Shown piece by piece: positions 1 through 7,262 of a stretch of DNA of 29,129 nucleotides. Numbering within the stretch: position 1 is the first letter of the stretch; each line of letters begins with the position of its first letter. The notes beneath the pieces were generated by a model, which made no database searches, was not told the DNA's origin, and was given only the letters and a program-made list of their open reading frames with translations. Origin of the DNA: a virus; IMG/VR virus record IMGVR_UViG_3300017613_003336, positions 1 to 29,129 of that record. One strand, written 5' to 3'. The position numbers were made by a program, and so were the translations under genes.

Positions 1-246
1 GATCTCATGGATAAGAATCCACACGTGCGCAAATGGATCAGCCCGAGCAGCTTCTCGAAACGTATCAAAGCTTTTTGCTTGTACAACAAGTACCACTACA
101 ATCCCACCGTGCCCAACAGGGAGGGGGTAGAGTTCGCGGATTATCTGCATGAGAATCCCCGGGGCATTTTTATGGGTGAGGCAGATAAGTCGGGCGGAAC
201 GGAGTACATGACTATTGCGGATTCAGAATATATGGGAATGATATGA
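1..246 (+). CDS. 3' end of a gene entering from the left, possibly phage replication protein
   Basis: The reading frame is already open at base 1 (Asp-Leu before the first Met at 7), so this is the C-terminal part of a longer protein. About 81 residues are visible, ending IADSEYMGMI. The segment is basic then aromatic (WISPSSFSKRIKAFCLYNKY) and looks like the end of a helicase/primase-type phage protein, but no catalytic motif lies in this part. The stop codon overlaps the next ATG (ATGA), so the two are translationally coupled. A replication role is inferred from the DnaA-like gene just downstream. Without the upstream part the family cannot be named. Confidence 0.55.
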   Translation, partial: DLMDKNPHVRKWISPSSFSKRIKAFCLYNKYHYNPTVPNREGVEFADYLHENPRGIFMGEADKSGGTEYMTIADSEYMGMI

Positions 247-488
247 AACGACTAACAAACTGGCTCGGGTGTGAGTACTATGCAACCCTTCCTGAGAATG
301 CCAGGCCGGGCACCATCAATGATTTTGTTGGTAGGGGAGGGAAGAAGAAGGTGGGGATGGAGTATCTGACCTACAGTGAGATTAAAAATGTGTATTACAT
401 CAATGTTGTCCGTGAGGCAACGACCGGCAAGAAGATTAAGGAGTACATCGATGCCGGGATCCTGTATGTATTCACCAACCAAAACTAA
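243..488 (+). CDS. hypothetical protein, 81 aa
   Basis: A small protein of 81 residues that I do not recognise. It contains a Gly/Lys-rich stretch (VGRGGKKKVGMEYL, about residues 29-42) followed by a segment likely to mix strand and helix. The start ATG overlaps the stop of the preceding gene (ATGA), typical of tightly packed phage operons and the best evidence that it is translated. It is followed after a few bases by the DnaA-like gene. No signal peptide or membrane segment is visible. Its position suggests an accessory replication or early function, which is inference only. Confidence 0.5.
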   Translation: MKRLTNWLGCEYYATLPENARPGTINDFVGRGGKKKVGMEYLTYSEIKNVYYINVVREATTGKKIKEYIDAGILYVFTNQN

Positions 489-492
489 ACAT

Positions 493-897
493 ATGAATCA
501 ATCTATTTCACCCATGGCCATCGACAGAATAAAGCATCATGCTTTGAAGATTGTGCATAAAAAGCTTACCCATGAGGCTATCCTCCAGGAGGTAAGCAGG
601 GAGTTTCAGATATCGATCCACCAGGTGCTTTCACGATCGACAGCTGACCAGATAGTTTACCCGCGATTGGCCGGGTACCTGTTCTCTATTTATCAACCTG
701 GTTACACTCTTAAACGAACCGGCGCCGATTATGGTGGTCGTGATCATTCGACAATACTCAGGGGGCTCCGGACAGCACTTAGTCTGTACGATACTGATCG
801 TGACTTTCGTGAGAGGGTAAACCGGATCCGGAGCAGCTTCAACATTCACCCTGATATTTTCCAATTACATATTAAAAGATGGAGGAACAAGTCATGA
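493..897 (+). CDS. DnaA domain IV-like DNA-binding protein
   Basis: A 134-residue protein corresponding to the DNA-binding C-terminal domain of DnaA without the AAA+ ATPase part. The signature is GGRDHSTI at residues 81-88, the helix-turn-helix motif that reads DnaA boxes. It is preceded by VYPRLAGYL (about 55-63), matching the 'pRqiAMYL' helix, and by VSREFQISIHQVLS (about 34-47), matching the 'V...y.i...dLls' helix. I chose the ATG at 493 because residues from there align with the domain. An in-frame start at 376 would lie wholly inside the previous gene. The protein probably binds origin or operator DNA. Phage proteins of this type can act as replication initiators or recruit or compete with host DnaA; which applies here is unknown. 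Its stop overlaps the next ATG. Confidence 0.85.
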   Translation: MNQSISPMAIDRIKHHALKIVHKKLTHEAILQEVSREFQISIHQVLSRSTADQIVYPRLAGYLFSIYQPGYTLKRTGADYGGRDHSTILRGLRTALSLYDTDRDFRERVNRIRSSFNIHPDIFQLHIKRWRNKS

Positions 898-1160
898 AAG
901 AGATGTCAAAAGAAAAGGCCAAGCTCATACACTTAAAAGCCAGAAAGCAATACCTGGAGGGGCAGCTGGTAAAACTTGCCGATGCTGATGAAGTTGACTT
1001 GGATCAGTTCCTGGCGGCGTCAAGAGAGATCGATACGATTGATCATAAGATCCAGGTACAAGAGAACTTCCTGGAGGAAGGATTTAATACCCGGGTGAAG
1101 AACACCTCTACAATCCCTTCAAGCATCCGGCCCAGGCACTTTGCTCGTTATAAAATCTGA
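894..1160 (+). CDS. hypothetical coiled-coil protein, 88 aa
   Basis: An 88-residue, highly charged, mostly helical protein. Residues 1-60 (MKEMSKEKAKLIHLKARKQY onward) read as two amphipathic helices likely to form a coiled coil. The tail (NTSTIPSSIRPRHFARYKI) is basic. I prefer the ATG at 894, which overlaps the previous stop (ATGA) and has GGAGG about 10 bases upstream; an in-frame ATG at 879 would include that GGAGG in the coding region. I do not recognise a family. It is probably part of the same early operon as its neighbours. Confidence 0.5.
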   Translation: MKEMSKEKAKLIHLKARKQYLEGQLVKLADADEVDLDQFLAASREIDTIDHKIQVQENFLEEGFNTRVKNTSTIPSSIRPRHFARYKI

Positions 1161-1163
1161 GGA

Positions 1164-1460
1164 GTGAAGGATCCGGAAAGAGCAAATCGCAGGCGTTGGA
1201 TGCAGTTTCTGACGGTAGTGTTGTACACCATTATGGTGCCGGTACTGGTGTTTGTGACATTACGATTTATCATTCCCTGTGAGAACCGACATTATCAAAT
1301 ACCGATCAGGGATCTGGATCCCATCCCCTATGAGACACTGATCATTAATCCCAATGAGGTGCTGCTGATCAGCGATGATTCAGACACAATACTCCTGGAG
1401 CTGATCAATTCGAATAATCTGGCAGCTGAGTGGGTAATACGAATAAGACAGAAACGATGA
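1164..1460 (+). CDS. small membrane protein, 98 aa
   Basis: A 98-residue protein with a basic N-terminus (ERANRRRW) followed by one hydrophobic helix at about residues 14-36 (FLTVVLYTIMVPVLVFVTLRF), then a soluble, acidic C-terminal part. This suggests a single-pass inner-membrane protein with the N-terminus inside. The start is GTG at 1164, three bases after the preceding stop and inside GGAG; an ATG at 1200 is an alternative that would remove the basic N-terminus. The stop overlaps the next gene's ATG at 1457. Function unknown; small membrane proteins in early phage operons are sometimes exclusion or lysis regulators, but nothing here shows that. Confidence 0.5.
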   Translation: MKDPERANRRRWMQFLTVVLYTIMVPVLVFVTLRFIIPCENRHYQIPIRDLDPIPYETLIINPNEVLLISDDSDTILLELINSNNLAAEWVIRIRQKR

Positions 1461-2296
1461 ATTACTTCTATAAAAAGGCCGGTGTTATCCTGGCCAGATC
1501 TTCCAAGTGGGATATCGAACAATATGGATTTGCGAAGGATGGAATTGGGGACTGCATCTTCCGTACTGCTATCGCGTCCATGGCCTATAATGATCATTCA
1601 CTAGTCAACAAATGCAAAGAGCTTCTGCAGGATCGCATTCGGTGGCCAAACCTATTGGATCCTCCGAAGATCAAGGGTAAGGAGTCCATTCGAAGTCAGA
1701 GAAGTATGACCCGTGATCCATACATCATGACTTATTGTGCGATGTATTTTTTAACCGAGGGGCCCACTTTAAATCTCCATGGGATTAGAATGCCCTGGTG
1801 GCTATACCGATCCTATCTGAGTAACTGGAAGAAGTTTCTGGTGGCTGCCTGTGATCCGAATTGTTCTCGAAAGGAGTTCAATAAATACCGTCCCCGTTTT
1901 GAAAGGCAGTTGGCAAGATTAGTATGGTGGGGAAACAAAACAGAGCCTATCCGGATTAATGTAGAGAAAAGTAAATTTTTAAGATGGACCAGGCATGTAT
2001 TTGGCATTCACGCTTACAGTCTGCATTTGTGGGTCTGGATGGCGTATACGGCTGGGAGTACGAAGGCAATGGATATCCTTTGGCCTTATGTACCTAAATG
2101 GAATCATCTGCTTTGTGCTATGATATTTGGGCCTCCGACACATGAGCCATATGTTAGTGATGTGGAGGATTACAAGAGTAAGAAGGGGTATCAATGGACG
2201 GGTCATGTCTGGAAGGACAAAGACTACCTCCCAGAGGGAGAGAAATACTATTTAGACAAGGACATTCTGAACTTTATTATTGATCGTAAATCATGA
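1457..2296 (+). CDS. hypothetical protein, 279 aa, Trp/Tyr-rich
   Basis: A 279-residue soluble protein starting at the ATG that overlaps the previous stop; a 9-residue longer GTG start at 1430 is less likely. It is strikingly rich in Trp and Tyr (for example MPWWLYRSYLSNWKKF at about residues 115-130, and LHLWVWMAYTAG). It begins with a segment that could be helical repeats (DGIGDCIFRTAIASMAYND). The pattern of conserved-looking aromatic clusters suggests an enzyme or sugar/peptide-binding fold, but I cannot assign a family. No signal peptide or membrane helix is visible. It is coupled to the following small gene by an overlap of four bases. Confidence 0.6.
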   Translation: MNYFYKKAGVILARSSKWDIEQYGFAKDGIGDCIFRTAIASMAYNDHSLVNKCKELLQDRIRWPNLLDPPKIKGKESIRSQRSMTRDPYIMTYCAMYFLTEGPTLNLHGIRMPWWLYRSYLSNWKKFLVAACDPNCSRKEFNKYRPRFERQLARLVWWGNKTEPIRINVEKSKFLRWTRHVFGIHAYSLHLWVWMAYTAGSTKAMDILWPYVPKWNHLLCAMIFGPPTHEPYVSDVEDYKSKKGYQWTGHVWKDKDYLPEGEKYYLDKDILNFIIDRKS

Positions 2297-2565
2297 AATT
2301 TCCATTTAAGATCTATAGGGCCTCTCTTGTCAAGGAGGAATTAAAGAGCCGGTATGTTGTTAAGGAAGCGGATCCTCGCTTGTTCTATTCTTTGCTGGGT
2401 TCATATCAGTCCAGGATCTTGGGGCTGTGTATCATTCGTCCTGAGGATAAGATTGAGGATCTCCACGGAGAGCTCTGTTTATGGTTCCAGGGAGATAAGA
2501 GGCGGGCTGAGGAGATCATTAAACAGTTTCCCGATATCTTTTCGCTTGAGAGTGGTCAGGAATAA
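2293..2565 (+). CDS. hypothetical protein, 90 aa
   Basis: A 90-residue protein starting at an ATG overlapping the previous stop. It is mixed alpha/beta in character, with a central hydrophobic strand (SRILGLCIIRPED, about residues 40-52) and a charged helical C-terminus (GDKRRAEEIIKQFPDIF). Not recognised. It is the last gene of the left operon; the next 378 bases are non-coding and composition becomes more AT-rich beyond it. Confidence 0.5.
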   Translation: MKFPFKIYRASLVKEELKSRYVVKEADPRLFYSLLGSYQSRILGLCIIRPEDKIEDLHGELCLWFQGDKRRAEEIIKQFPDIFSLESGQE

Positions 2566-2943
2566 GGCATAATGCTGTGACTAAAAATCTAGACTTTGAT
2601 CAGCGGTAACATTTCTCCCGTTCAGCGGATTCTCAAGAATACGCCTCAAAACCCCTATAAACACTATAAGGCCCACTGGGAGGTAACTTAATCTCTGCGT
2701 AAAAGAGAATTCATGCTCTACAACATGTTATTCTCGGGTAACAAATTCTCTGCATTCCGGATTAAACTAACATTAGTCAAATCCGATAGTGGACATTTTG
2801 ATTGCTATTTGCATCGAAATGCTACTAAAATATTGACTTACACTAAATGAAAGGGGGTGAGTATGAAATAATCACTACACAAATTAGTTTCATAGTTAAA
2901 AGGGATTATCATCTCAACAATTAACCCTCTAAGTGATTACAAC
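2566..2943. promoter_or_regulatory. non-coding gap with repeated ATTCTC/GAGAAT motifs
   Basis: 378 bases without a supported gene. The hexamer ATTCTC or its complement occurs at 2629-2634, 2705-2710 (GAGAAT), 2730-2735 and 2745-2750. The copies at 2705 and 2730 form the ends of an imperfect hairpin that also has CATG in both arms (2712-2715 and 2724-2727). This is the expected place for the promoter and operators of the cargo genes that follow. I could not place a convincing -33/-7 pair. A 25-codon reading frame near 2847 is unsupported. Confidence 0.35.
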
Positions 2944-3612
2944 GTGAGTTTTAAGATCAAGGCCGTTCCTATAGGGATTCTCATAATGCTTCCAGCTCTT
3001 CTCTTTTCTCAGAATGAAGGAAATAGATCTATTGGTGGAGAATTTAGATTAGCGAGTTTGTATTACCAAAAGTCTGCCCTCGGCGTTAGAAAGGATATTG
3101 ATCTGGGATTTGCGTTTAATTATCTGAAAATTCTCTCCCCCCTTTATCATTCTGATAGCATTCAAGTACGAGACCGTCACATCAATACTCAATCTGCTTC
3201 ATCATTTGGGTTTGGAGCCTTCATAGGGATATCAGGTTATTACCATAACACAGATTCAATAATACAACATGGTACGAATCTCTTTTTCGGGCCAGTTGTG
3301 AGGTATTACACTTCGAAGATCCTGTTTCTTGAAGGCAAATGTTCCATGCAATATAATGCTTATAAGGTTGAGATTGCGGATCCCACATCTGGCAATTATT
3401 TGTATTACCCTATTACTAAAACTATAGATCTAAACTTGGAAATGGGAGTAGGTGCAAAGATTAGATTGACGAACAATGTCTTTTTTGAACCAATTCTATC
3501 GTATCAACGATCATGGGAGAATATCTATATAAATCAGGATGGTTTATTAAAATCTCCGAATAAACGAGCCCATAGTATAGTTTTAAGCATGAGGTTTCAA
3601 TTTTACTATTGA
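2944..3612 (+). CDS. outer-membrane beta-barrel-like protein (cargo)
   Basis: A 222-residue protein with a signal peptide: Lys-rich start, hydrophobic core IGILIMLPALLF, and a likely cut after LFSQ or nearby (about residue 23). The mature part is a series of alternating hydrophobic/polar strands separated by polar turns and ends in an aromatic strand (VLSMRFQFYY), the C-terminal pattern of outer-membrane barrels. The start used is GTG at 2944, giving the complete signal peptide; an ATG at 2986 would delete the basic part. It overlaps the next gene by one base (TGATG). Composition is AT-richer than the phage genes on both sides. This fits host-surface cargo (lysogenic conversion) rather than a virion gene; the exact role is unknown. 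Confidence 0.65.
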   Translation: MSFKIKAVPIGILIMLPALLFSQNEGNRSIGGEFRLASLYYQKSALGVRKDIDLGFAFNYLKILSPLYHSDSIQVRDRHINTQSASSFGFGAFIGISGYYHNTDSIIQHGTNLFFGPVVRYYTSKILFLEGKCSMQYNAYKVEIADPTSGNYLYYPITKTIDLNLEMGVGAKIRLTNNVFFEPILSYQRSWENIYINQDGLLKSPNKRAHSIVLSMRFQFYY

Positions 3613-4223
3613 TGGAACTTATCCAGTATAGAGCTCTTAGTATATTTGTGATAGTGTTAATCACCACTCTCCATGTAGATGCGCAGAGTATCACTGAGAT
3701 TCGACGAGGCTCTTTTGCTTTAGGTGGTGATGTTGGTCTTCAGCTAAAAAGCATTGAATATGAGTCCTCAAACCACAGTGAGATAAGTTCTTCTGGCAAT
3801 CTGAAATTTGGATGCTTCATTTCCCCGTATGATTTGATAATGATTCGACCAGGGTATTCTTATGAGCGATCAAGTAGGATTGGTTCTAACTGGTTTGATA
3901 GCAGAATATCCTTTGGAATGGTCATCACTTATCGAAGGTATTTTGGCACCTCCTTGTTTTCTGGTCTATATGTTGGTGGTGATTATGTCAGAAATTGGTA
4001 TGAACACTCATCTTCTCCAACGGTGGACTACGACAAGGCTATAAAAGCTGGAGCCGAAATTGGTTATACGTATTTCCTAAAACCAAATGTTGGAATTGAA
4101 GCATCAATGTTTTTTGAAATGAGTCAGATTGGAATTGAGAGAGGAACTATTGAGTACTATACTTTTATTCAGGGGGGAGTTAATATTGGCTTTTTGTACT
4201 TATTTAAACTTCGAAAACTTTAA
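3612..4223 (+). CDS. outer-membrane beta-barrel-like protein (cargo)
   Basis: A 203-residue exported protein with a signal peptide ending in VDAQ (about residues 20-25), a common processing site in Bacteroidota. It continues with glycine- and aromatic-rich beta strands (FALGGDVGLQL; YRRYFGTSLFSGLYVGGDYV; IGYTYFLKPNVGIEASMFF) and ends in INIGFLYLF-type strands. It resembles the porin-family small barrel proteins common in Bacteroidota. It starts at the ATG at 3612, overlapping the stop of the previous barrel gene, so the two are probably made together and may be diverged relatives. Function unknown. Confidence 0.65.
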   Translation: MELIQYRALSIFVIVLITTLHVDAQSITEIRRGSFALGGDVGLQLKSIEYESSNHSEISSSGNLKFGCFISPYDLIMIRPGYSYERSSRIGSNWFDSRISFGMVITYRRYFGTSLFSGLYVGGDYVRNWYEHSSSPTVDYDKAIKAGAEIGYTYFLKPNVGIEASMFFEMSQIGIERGTIEYYTFIQGGVNIGFLYLFKLRKL

Positions 4224-4226
4224 ATT

Positions 4227-5567
4227 ATGTGGATACTAAATAACAAAAATAAATCGTCTTTTTTAATAGCCTTTGCTTTCATTATCTCTTTAAGCTCAAT
4301 CGAGTTGAAGGCAGGTGACTTTGAAGTGCATGATTATACTATACCATGTACTTGCTACCCGAATGACTTTTACACTAATTACAATGCTATTGAAGTAACC
4401 GATATTGCTGGTACATATGAGGTTTATGAATTTCGAATTGTAGAATTGGGTGGTGATTTGAACGTCTCTAGTGCACTTATCGATATTGAGAATGGCGACT
4501 GGTTCTGGGACCCGTATCATAAAGGTCTTGGTGCTACTGAACTAACTGATGGTATTAGTGAGAAGATCGGACTAAAAGTAACGGTTGCTAAAAATAATAT
4601 TGCACCACCAGGGGCTTATCGGAACTATAAGTTGCAATATAAAGTAAAAGATATAAATCACAATTGGAGTGATTGGATAGATACGGAAGTGTTTACTGTA
4701 TCGGTAGCGGAAGTTCCTATTACAACAAACACACCCGGTGTAGTATGCACCACTAGTCGACCCTATTCTATTTCCCCTCCCACAGGATATTCCTCATCTT
4801 GGTCGTTCAGCCCTTCCAGCATGGTGACATCTTCATCGGGATCCGGTACATCAGCATCCTTAACGGGATCATGCAATGGCATTGGAGATGGGACTCTCAC
4901 TTTTACAATGACTAAGGCTTCTTGTCCTACTTTAACAACATCAAGAACAATAATGGTTAACGGGCCGAATCATGCCGATTTGGAAATGAAAGCCTATTAC
5001 ACAAACGGTAATCCTGCACCTAAAGGTGGATCAACCTACTTGCTATGCCCTAATACCCATTACCATATTTATTTAGATAATGATATCAGCTATAGCTGCG
5101 GGGTGTCAAATCTAACGTGGACTATACCTGCGGGATGGACGAAAAATTATCAATCATCTAACATGATTTCTATTTATACAAATTCATCTCCAGGTGGTCA
5201 GGTAATAGTGAAAGGGCAGACTTGCTGTAGTGGATGTGGATCAAATATGTCGCTGTTAACAGGATATTTTGGAACCTACTACAGTTGTGGAGGTTATTAT
5301 ATGGCCTCTCCTAATCCAGGATCAGAATATATTGATATCGATTTTACACCAGAAGCTGCAGAAATGAAATCGACAAGTTCATCGTTGGATTTGGAGATAA
5401 GATTAGTAGACAAGATGGGAACGGTCATTAGCATTGAGAATGTGAACAGCTTTCCACATAGGATAAACGCTAGTAAACTACCCGAGGGGAATTACATTGT
5501 GCTAGTAAGGGATAAGAAGGTCAACAGTAAAACTTACGATTCAGTTAAAATTCTAATAGAACACTAA
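4227..5567 (+). CDS. secreted protein with T9SS C-terminal sorting domain (cargo)
   Basis: A 446-residue exported protein. Residues 1-30 are a signal peptide (Lys/Asn-rich start, FLIAFAFIISLSS core). The middle contains Ig/PKD-like beta domains rich in Ser, Thr, Gly and Cys (about 165-250 and 255-345). The last ~90 residues start with SPNPGSEYIDIDF and continue through LVDKMGTVISIENV and LPEGNYIVLV, matching the Por-type sorting domain (type A) that sends proteins through the type IX secretion system. Multiple Cys residues (C-x-C-type pairs at CCSGC) suggest disulfides. It follows the two barrel genes with a three-base gap and is followed by a terminator. T9SS occurs in Bacteroidota, so this is strong evidence for the host group. 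Role is probably at the cell surface; adhesion or exclusion is inference. Confidence 0.75.
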   Translation: MWILNNKNKSSFLIAFAFIISLSSIELKAGDFEVHDYTIPCTCYPNDFYTNYNAIEVTDIAGTYEVYEFRIVELGGDLNVSSALIDIENGDWFWDPYHKGLGATELTDGISEKIGLKVTVAKNNIAPPGAYRNYKLQYKVKDINHNWSDWIDTEVFTVSVAEVPITTNTPGVVCTTSRPYSISPPTGYSSSWSFSPSSMVTSSSGSGTSASLTGSCNGIGDGTLTFTMTKASCPTLTTSRTIMVNGPNHADLEMKAYYTNGNPAPKGGSTYLLCPNTHYHIYLDNDISYSCGVSNLTWTIPAGWTKNYQSSNMISIYTNSSPGGQVIVKGQTCCSGCGSNMSLLTGYFGTYYSCGGYYMASPNPGSEYIDIDFTPEAAEMKSTSSSLDLEIRLVDKMGTVISIENVNSFPHRINASKLPEGNYIVLVRDKKVNSKTYDSVKILIEH

Positions 5568-5587
5568 AAATTCCCATTAACCCTCTC

Positions 5588-5630
5588 AGCACCATTCCTC
5601 AATTATCTTAAGGGATGGTGCTTTTTTATG
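5588..5630 (+). terminator. rho-independent terminator after the cargo block
   Basis: AGCACCATTCC (5588-5598) pairs with GGGATGGTGCT (5611-5621) with one G-U pair, followed directly by a T run (5622-5627). It lies 21 bases after the stop of the T9SS gene and closes the three-gene cargo unit. Confidence 0.9.
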
Positions 5631-6013
5631 ATACTTTTTTGGATCCAAGTTTTCTTTTTTAATTAGTTGGATAGTATAGATCTGGTACAGTTAAAAAAGG
5701 TTGATTTTTTCATACTCATTTGTTGAAGCATGATTTGTACTGAAATTCGCCCTTCCCCCCTCCATTTTTTGAAAATATCTGGTACAGAAGTACTGATCGT
5801 AAAAAAAACAGTACAGAAATAGTACGGAAGTCTGCACACTTTTTATCCGAAAATATGATTTTCGAATCAATGGCAGGGTATATTATAAGTATATTCTTTT
5901 ATATTTTCTTCATTTTTTGCAAACAAGGGTCTTACAAAAAAGTAGAAAAAAACTGTGCAACAGTACGAAAATGGATAATGCATTAATACACAATAAATTA
6001 CAGCGTTTCAAAA

Positions 6014-6044
6014 TAGTGCGCACTGTGTACACTTTAGTGCGCAC
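6014..6044. repeat. twin TAGTGCGCAC sites 21 bp apart
   Basis: TAGTGCGCAC is present at 6014-6023 and again at 6035-6044, exactly 21 bases apart, i.e. two turns of B-DNA. Each contains the 8-base palindrome GTGCGCAC. Same-face spacing of two dyads suggests cooperative binding of a dimeric regulator. A related GTGCAC palindrome follows at 6063-6068. Confidence 0.6.
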
Positions 6045-6113
6045 AGTACGGAATGCCAAAAAGTGCACAGTTAGGCGCTGATAATGAGTCGTATACGGAA
6101 ATGAATGTAAATT

Positions 6114-6129
6114 CTGTACTGTTGTACAG
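6114..6129. promoter_or_regulatory. inverted repeat CTGTAC-N4-GTACAG
   Basis: A perfect 6-base inverted repeat with a four-base spacer, followed by a T run. The half-site GTACAG recurs singly at 5685, 5782 and 5811, so this looks like the complete dyad of the motif repeated across the region: a candidate operator upstream of the 6272 gene. Confidence 0.5.
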
Positions 6130-6271
6130 TTTTTTTACCCTTTTTACCTAAGGGGGTGTTCGTAAGTACATCAGGATCCTCTGCAGCAATGTGCAAGATC
6201 TCCTGGCGAAATCCTTTATTTCCACCTGGTGAATCTGTAATTTTCCAGCAGGGTTAAGGTAGCTTTTGCGT

Positions 6272-6832
6272 ATGGCATATATCACGGTTGACATGGTATT
6301 CTCGAAAGAGTATATCCGGAGGTTCGCATTTTCACTTTCAATTAACAAGCAAGCGCTGGAGTTCAAAAAGCGTGATAAGCTAAACACAATGGTTCGCACC
6401 TACCTGGAGATCTCCCGCAAGGATCACAAACCACGGTTCGGACCTGAGATAACAAAGATCATTCTGCCAGTGAACGGGCGCCATCGCAATAACCCGGCCA
6501 TGGAGATCCTGCCGGCTAAATCATTCAAGGATGTGGAGAGTGAGTTCGAGGATCTGTTCTTTACCCTGTTTCATAAAATTGATTCTGCCGGGTGTTTGAA
6601 TGACGGTTACCGGAAGCATGCCCGGGAGAAATATTTAGCCGCTTGTGATATCACCAGTGAAGTGCTTACCGAGGATGCTTTTCGTAAGCTTTTTGACCGG
6701 TTCCGCAAGAAAAAAGAGGCCCAAATCAGCGACTTTTTAGAGAATTCGGATTTTGACCTTCTAACCTTCTATGAATCAGGCAGAAAAAATTTTACACACA
6801 AAGACCCTGAAAATGTCCAGCTTTTATCATGA
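6272..6832 (+). CDS. hypothetical phage protein, 186 aa
   Basis: A 186-residue soluble protein beginning MAYITVDMVFSKEY at the ATG at 6272; a TTG two codons upstream is less likely. The C-terminal half (about 90-175) is strongly helical and charged, with RFRKKKEAQISDFLE resembling a basic DNA-binding or coiled-coil segment. It is the first gene after the GTAC-repeat region and is coupled to the next gene by an ATGA overlap. It lies two genes upstream of the prohead protease, so it may belong to head assembly or regulate the late genes. I do not recognise a family. Confidence 0.5.
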   Translation: MAYITVDMVFSKEYIRRFAFSLSINKQALEFKKRDKLNTMVRTYLEISRKDHKPRFGPEITKIILPVNGRHRNNPAMEILPAKSFKDVESEFEDLFFTLFHKIDSAGCLNDGYRKHAREKYLAACDITSEVLTEDAFRKLFDRFRKKKEAQISDFLENSDFDLLTFYESGRKNFTHKDPENVQLLS

Positions 6833-7209
6833 AAGAATTCGTAAATAAGATCCAGATCTCAGTTGCCAGTGAAATCGATTCGATATCAGGAACAACCCTC
6901 ACGATGAAAAGTGGCGGAACCATAGATCCGTTTTTTTCAACCAACGATCTCATTCCTGAAGAGCAGGATAATAAAAAGAGTGGTAACCGATATTTCGCCC
7001 AGTCATTGAAAGTAATTTGTGACTCCATCACCACCACCTTATATAATAGGTATCGAAATCGAAAGGTGGTTATCAAGCTTTATGACAGCTCAGATAATGA
7101 GTATCTACTGGGAAGTATTGAGTACCCGGCACGATGTGTCATAAAAAGAGATCTCAACCATGACACCATGAATATCACCTGCGATACCCCTGATTCCTTG
7201 GTTCCGTAG
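6829..7209 (+). CDS. hypothetical phage protein, 126 aa
   Basis: A 126-residue protein, predicted mostly beta, with Ser/Thr/Gly-rich turns (SGTTLTMKSGGT at about 20-31) and a helix around residues 54-75 (FAQSLKVICDSITTTLYNRY). Its start overlaps the preceding stop. Its own stop is at the very base where the first late promoter begins. No membrane or signal sequence. It could be a minor head or neck protein; the position just before protease and capsid genes is the only hint. Confidence 0.5.
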   Translation: MKEFVNKIQISVASEIDSISGTTLTMKSGGTIDPFFSTNDLIPEEQDNKKSGNRYFAQSLKVICDSITTTLYNRYRNRKVVIKLYDSSDNEYLLGSIEYPARCVIKRDLNHDTMNITCDTPDSLVP

Positions 7210-7245
7210 TCCTTTCATTTGTTCACATTCAGGCACATATTGCAT
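7209..7245 (+). promoter_or_regulatory. putative phage late promoter 1 (GTCCTTTC-N23-TTGCAT)
   Basis: GTCCTTTC at 7209-7216 and TTGCAT at 7240-7245 are separated by 23 bases, with CATA before TTGCAT. The same pair with the same spacing occurs before four other late genes. It lies 17 bases upstream of the protease ATG. The second half resembles the Bacteroidota TAnnTTTG box. Confidence 0.7.
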
Positions 7246-7262
7246 GATAGAGACAATCTATC

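Larger units (their letters stand above)
5640..6265. promoter_or_regulatory. GTAC-repeat control region or candidate origin
   Basis: About 630 bases with no supported gene. The tetramer GTAC occurs at least 12 times between 5685 and 6169 (5685, 5737, 5782, 5790, 5811, 5822, 5963, 6027, 6046, 6116, 6124, 6166), mostly in the context (C/A)AGTAC or GTAC(A/G/T)GAA. A very AT-rich core at 5878-5925 contains none. Two GTGCGCAC palindromes and a CTGTAC-N4-GTACAG inverted repeat lie at the right side. The organisation, repeats flanking an AT-rich segment, fits either an operator cluster controlling the genes on both sides or a replication origin. The DnaA-domain protein encoded upstream is a candidate binder, but no classical TTATCCACA box is present. 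Confidence 0.5.

Noticed and set aside
376-492. Longer start for the DnaA-domain gene at 376
   Set aside because: The extra 39 residues overlap the previous gene and do not resemble the DnaA domain; the ATG at 493 fits.
2796-2835. Possible promoter of the late type (TTGCAT at 2809-2814) before the cargo block
   Set aside because: No GTCCTTTC at the required spacing and no good -33/-7 pair of the host type.
5680-6170. CRISPR array interpretation of the repeated motifs
   Set aside because: Repeats are 4-8 bases, irregularly spaced, with no constant long repeat and no cas genes.
5640-6265. DnaA boxes in the candidate origin
   Set aside because: No TTATCCACA-like nonamer found; only a weak TTATCC at about 5842, so a host DnaA origin is not supported.
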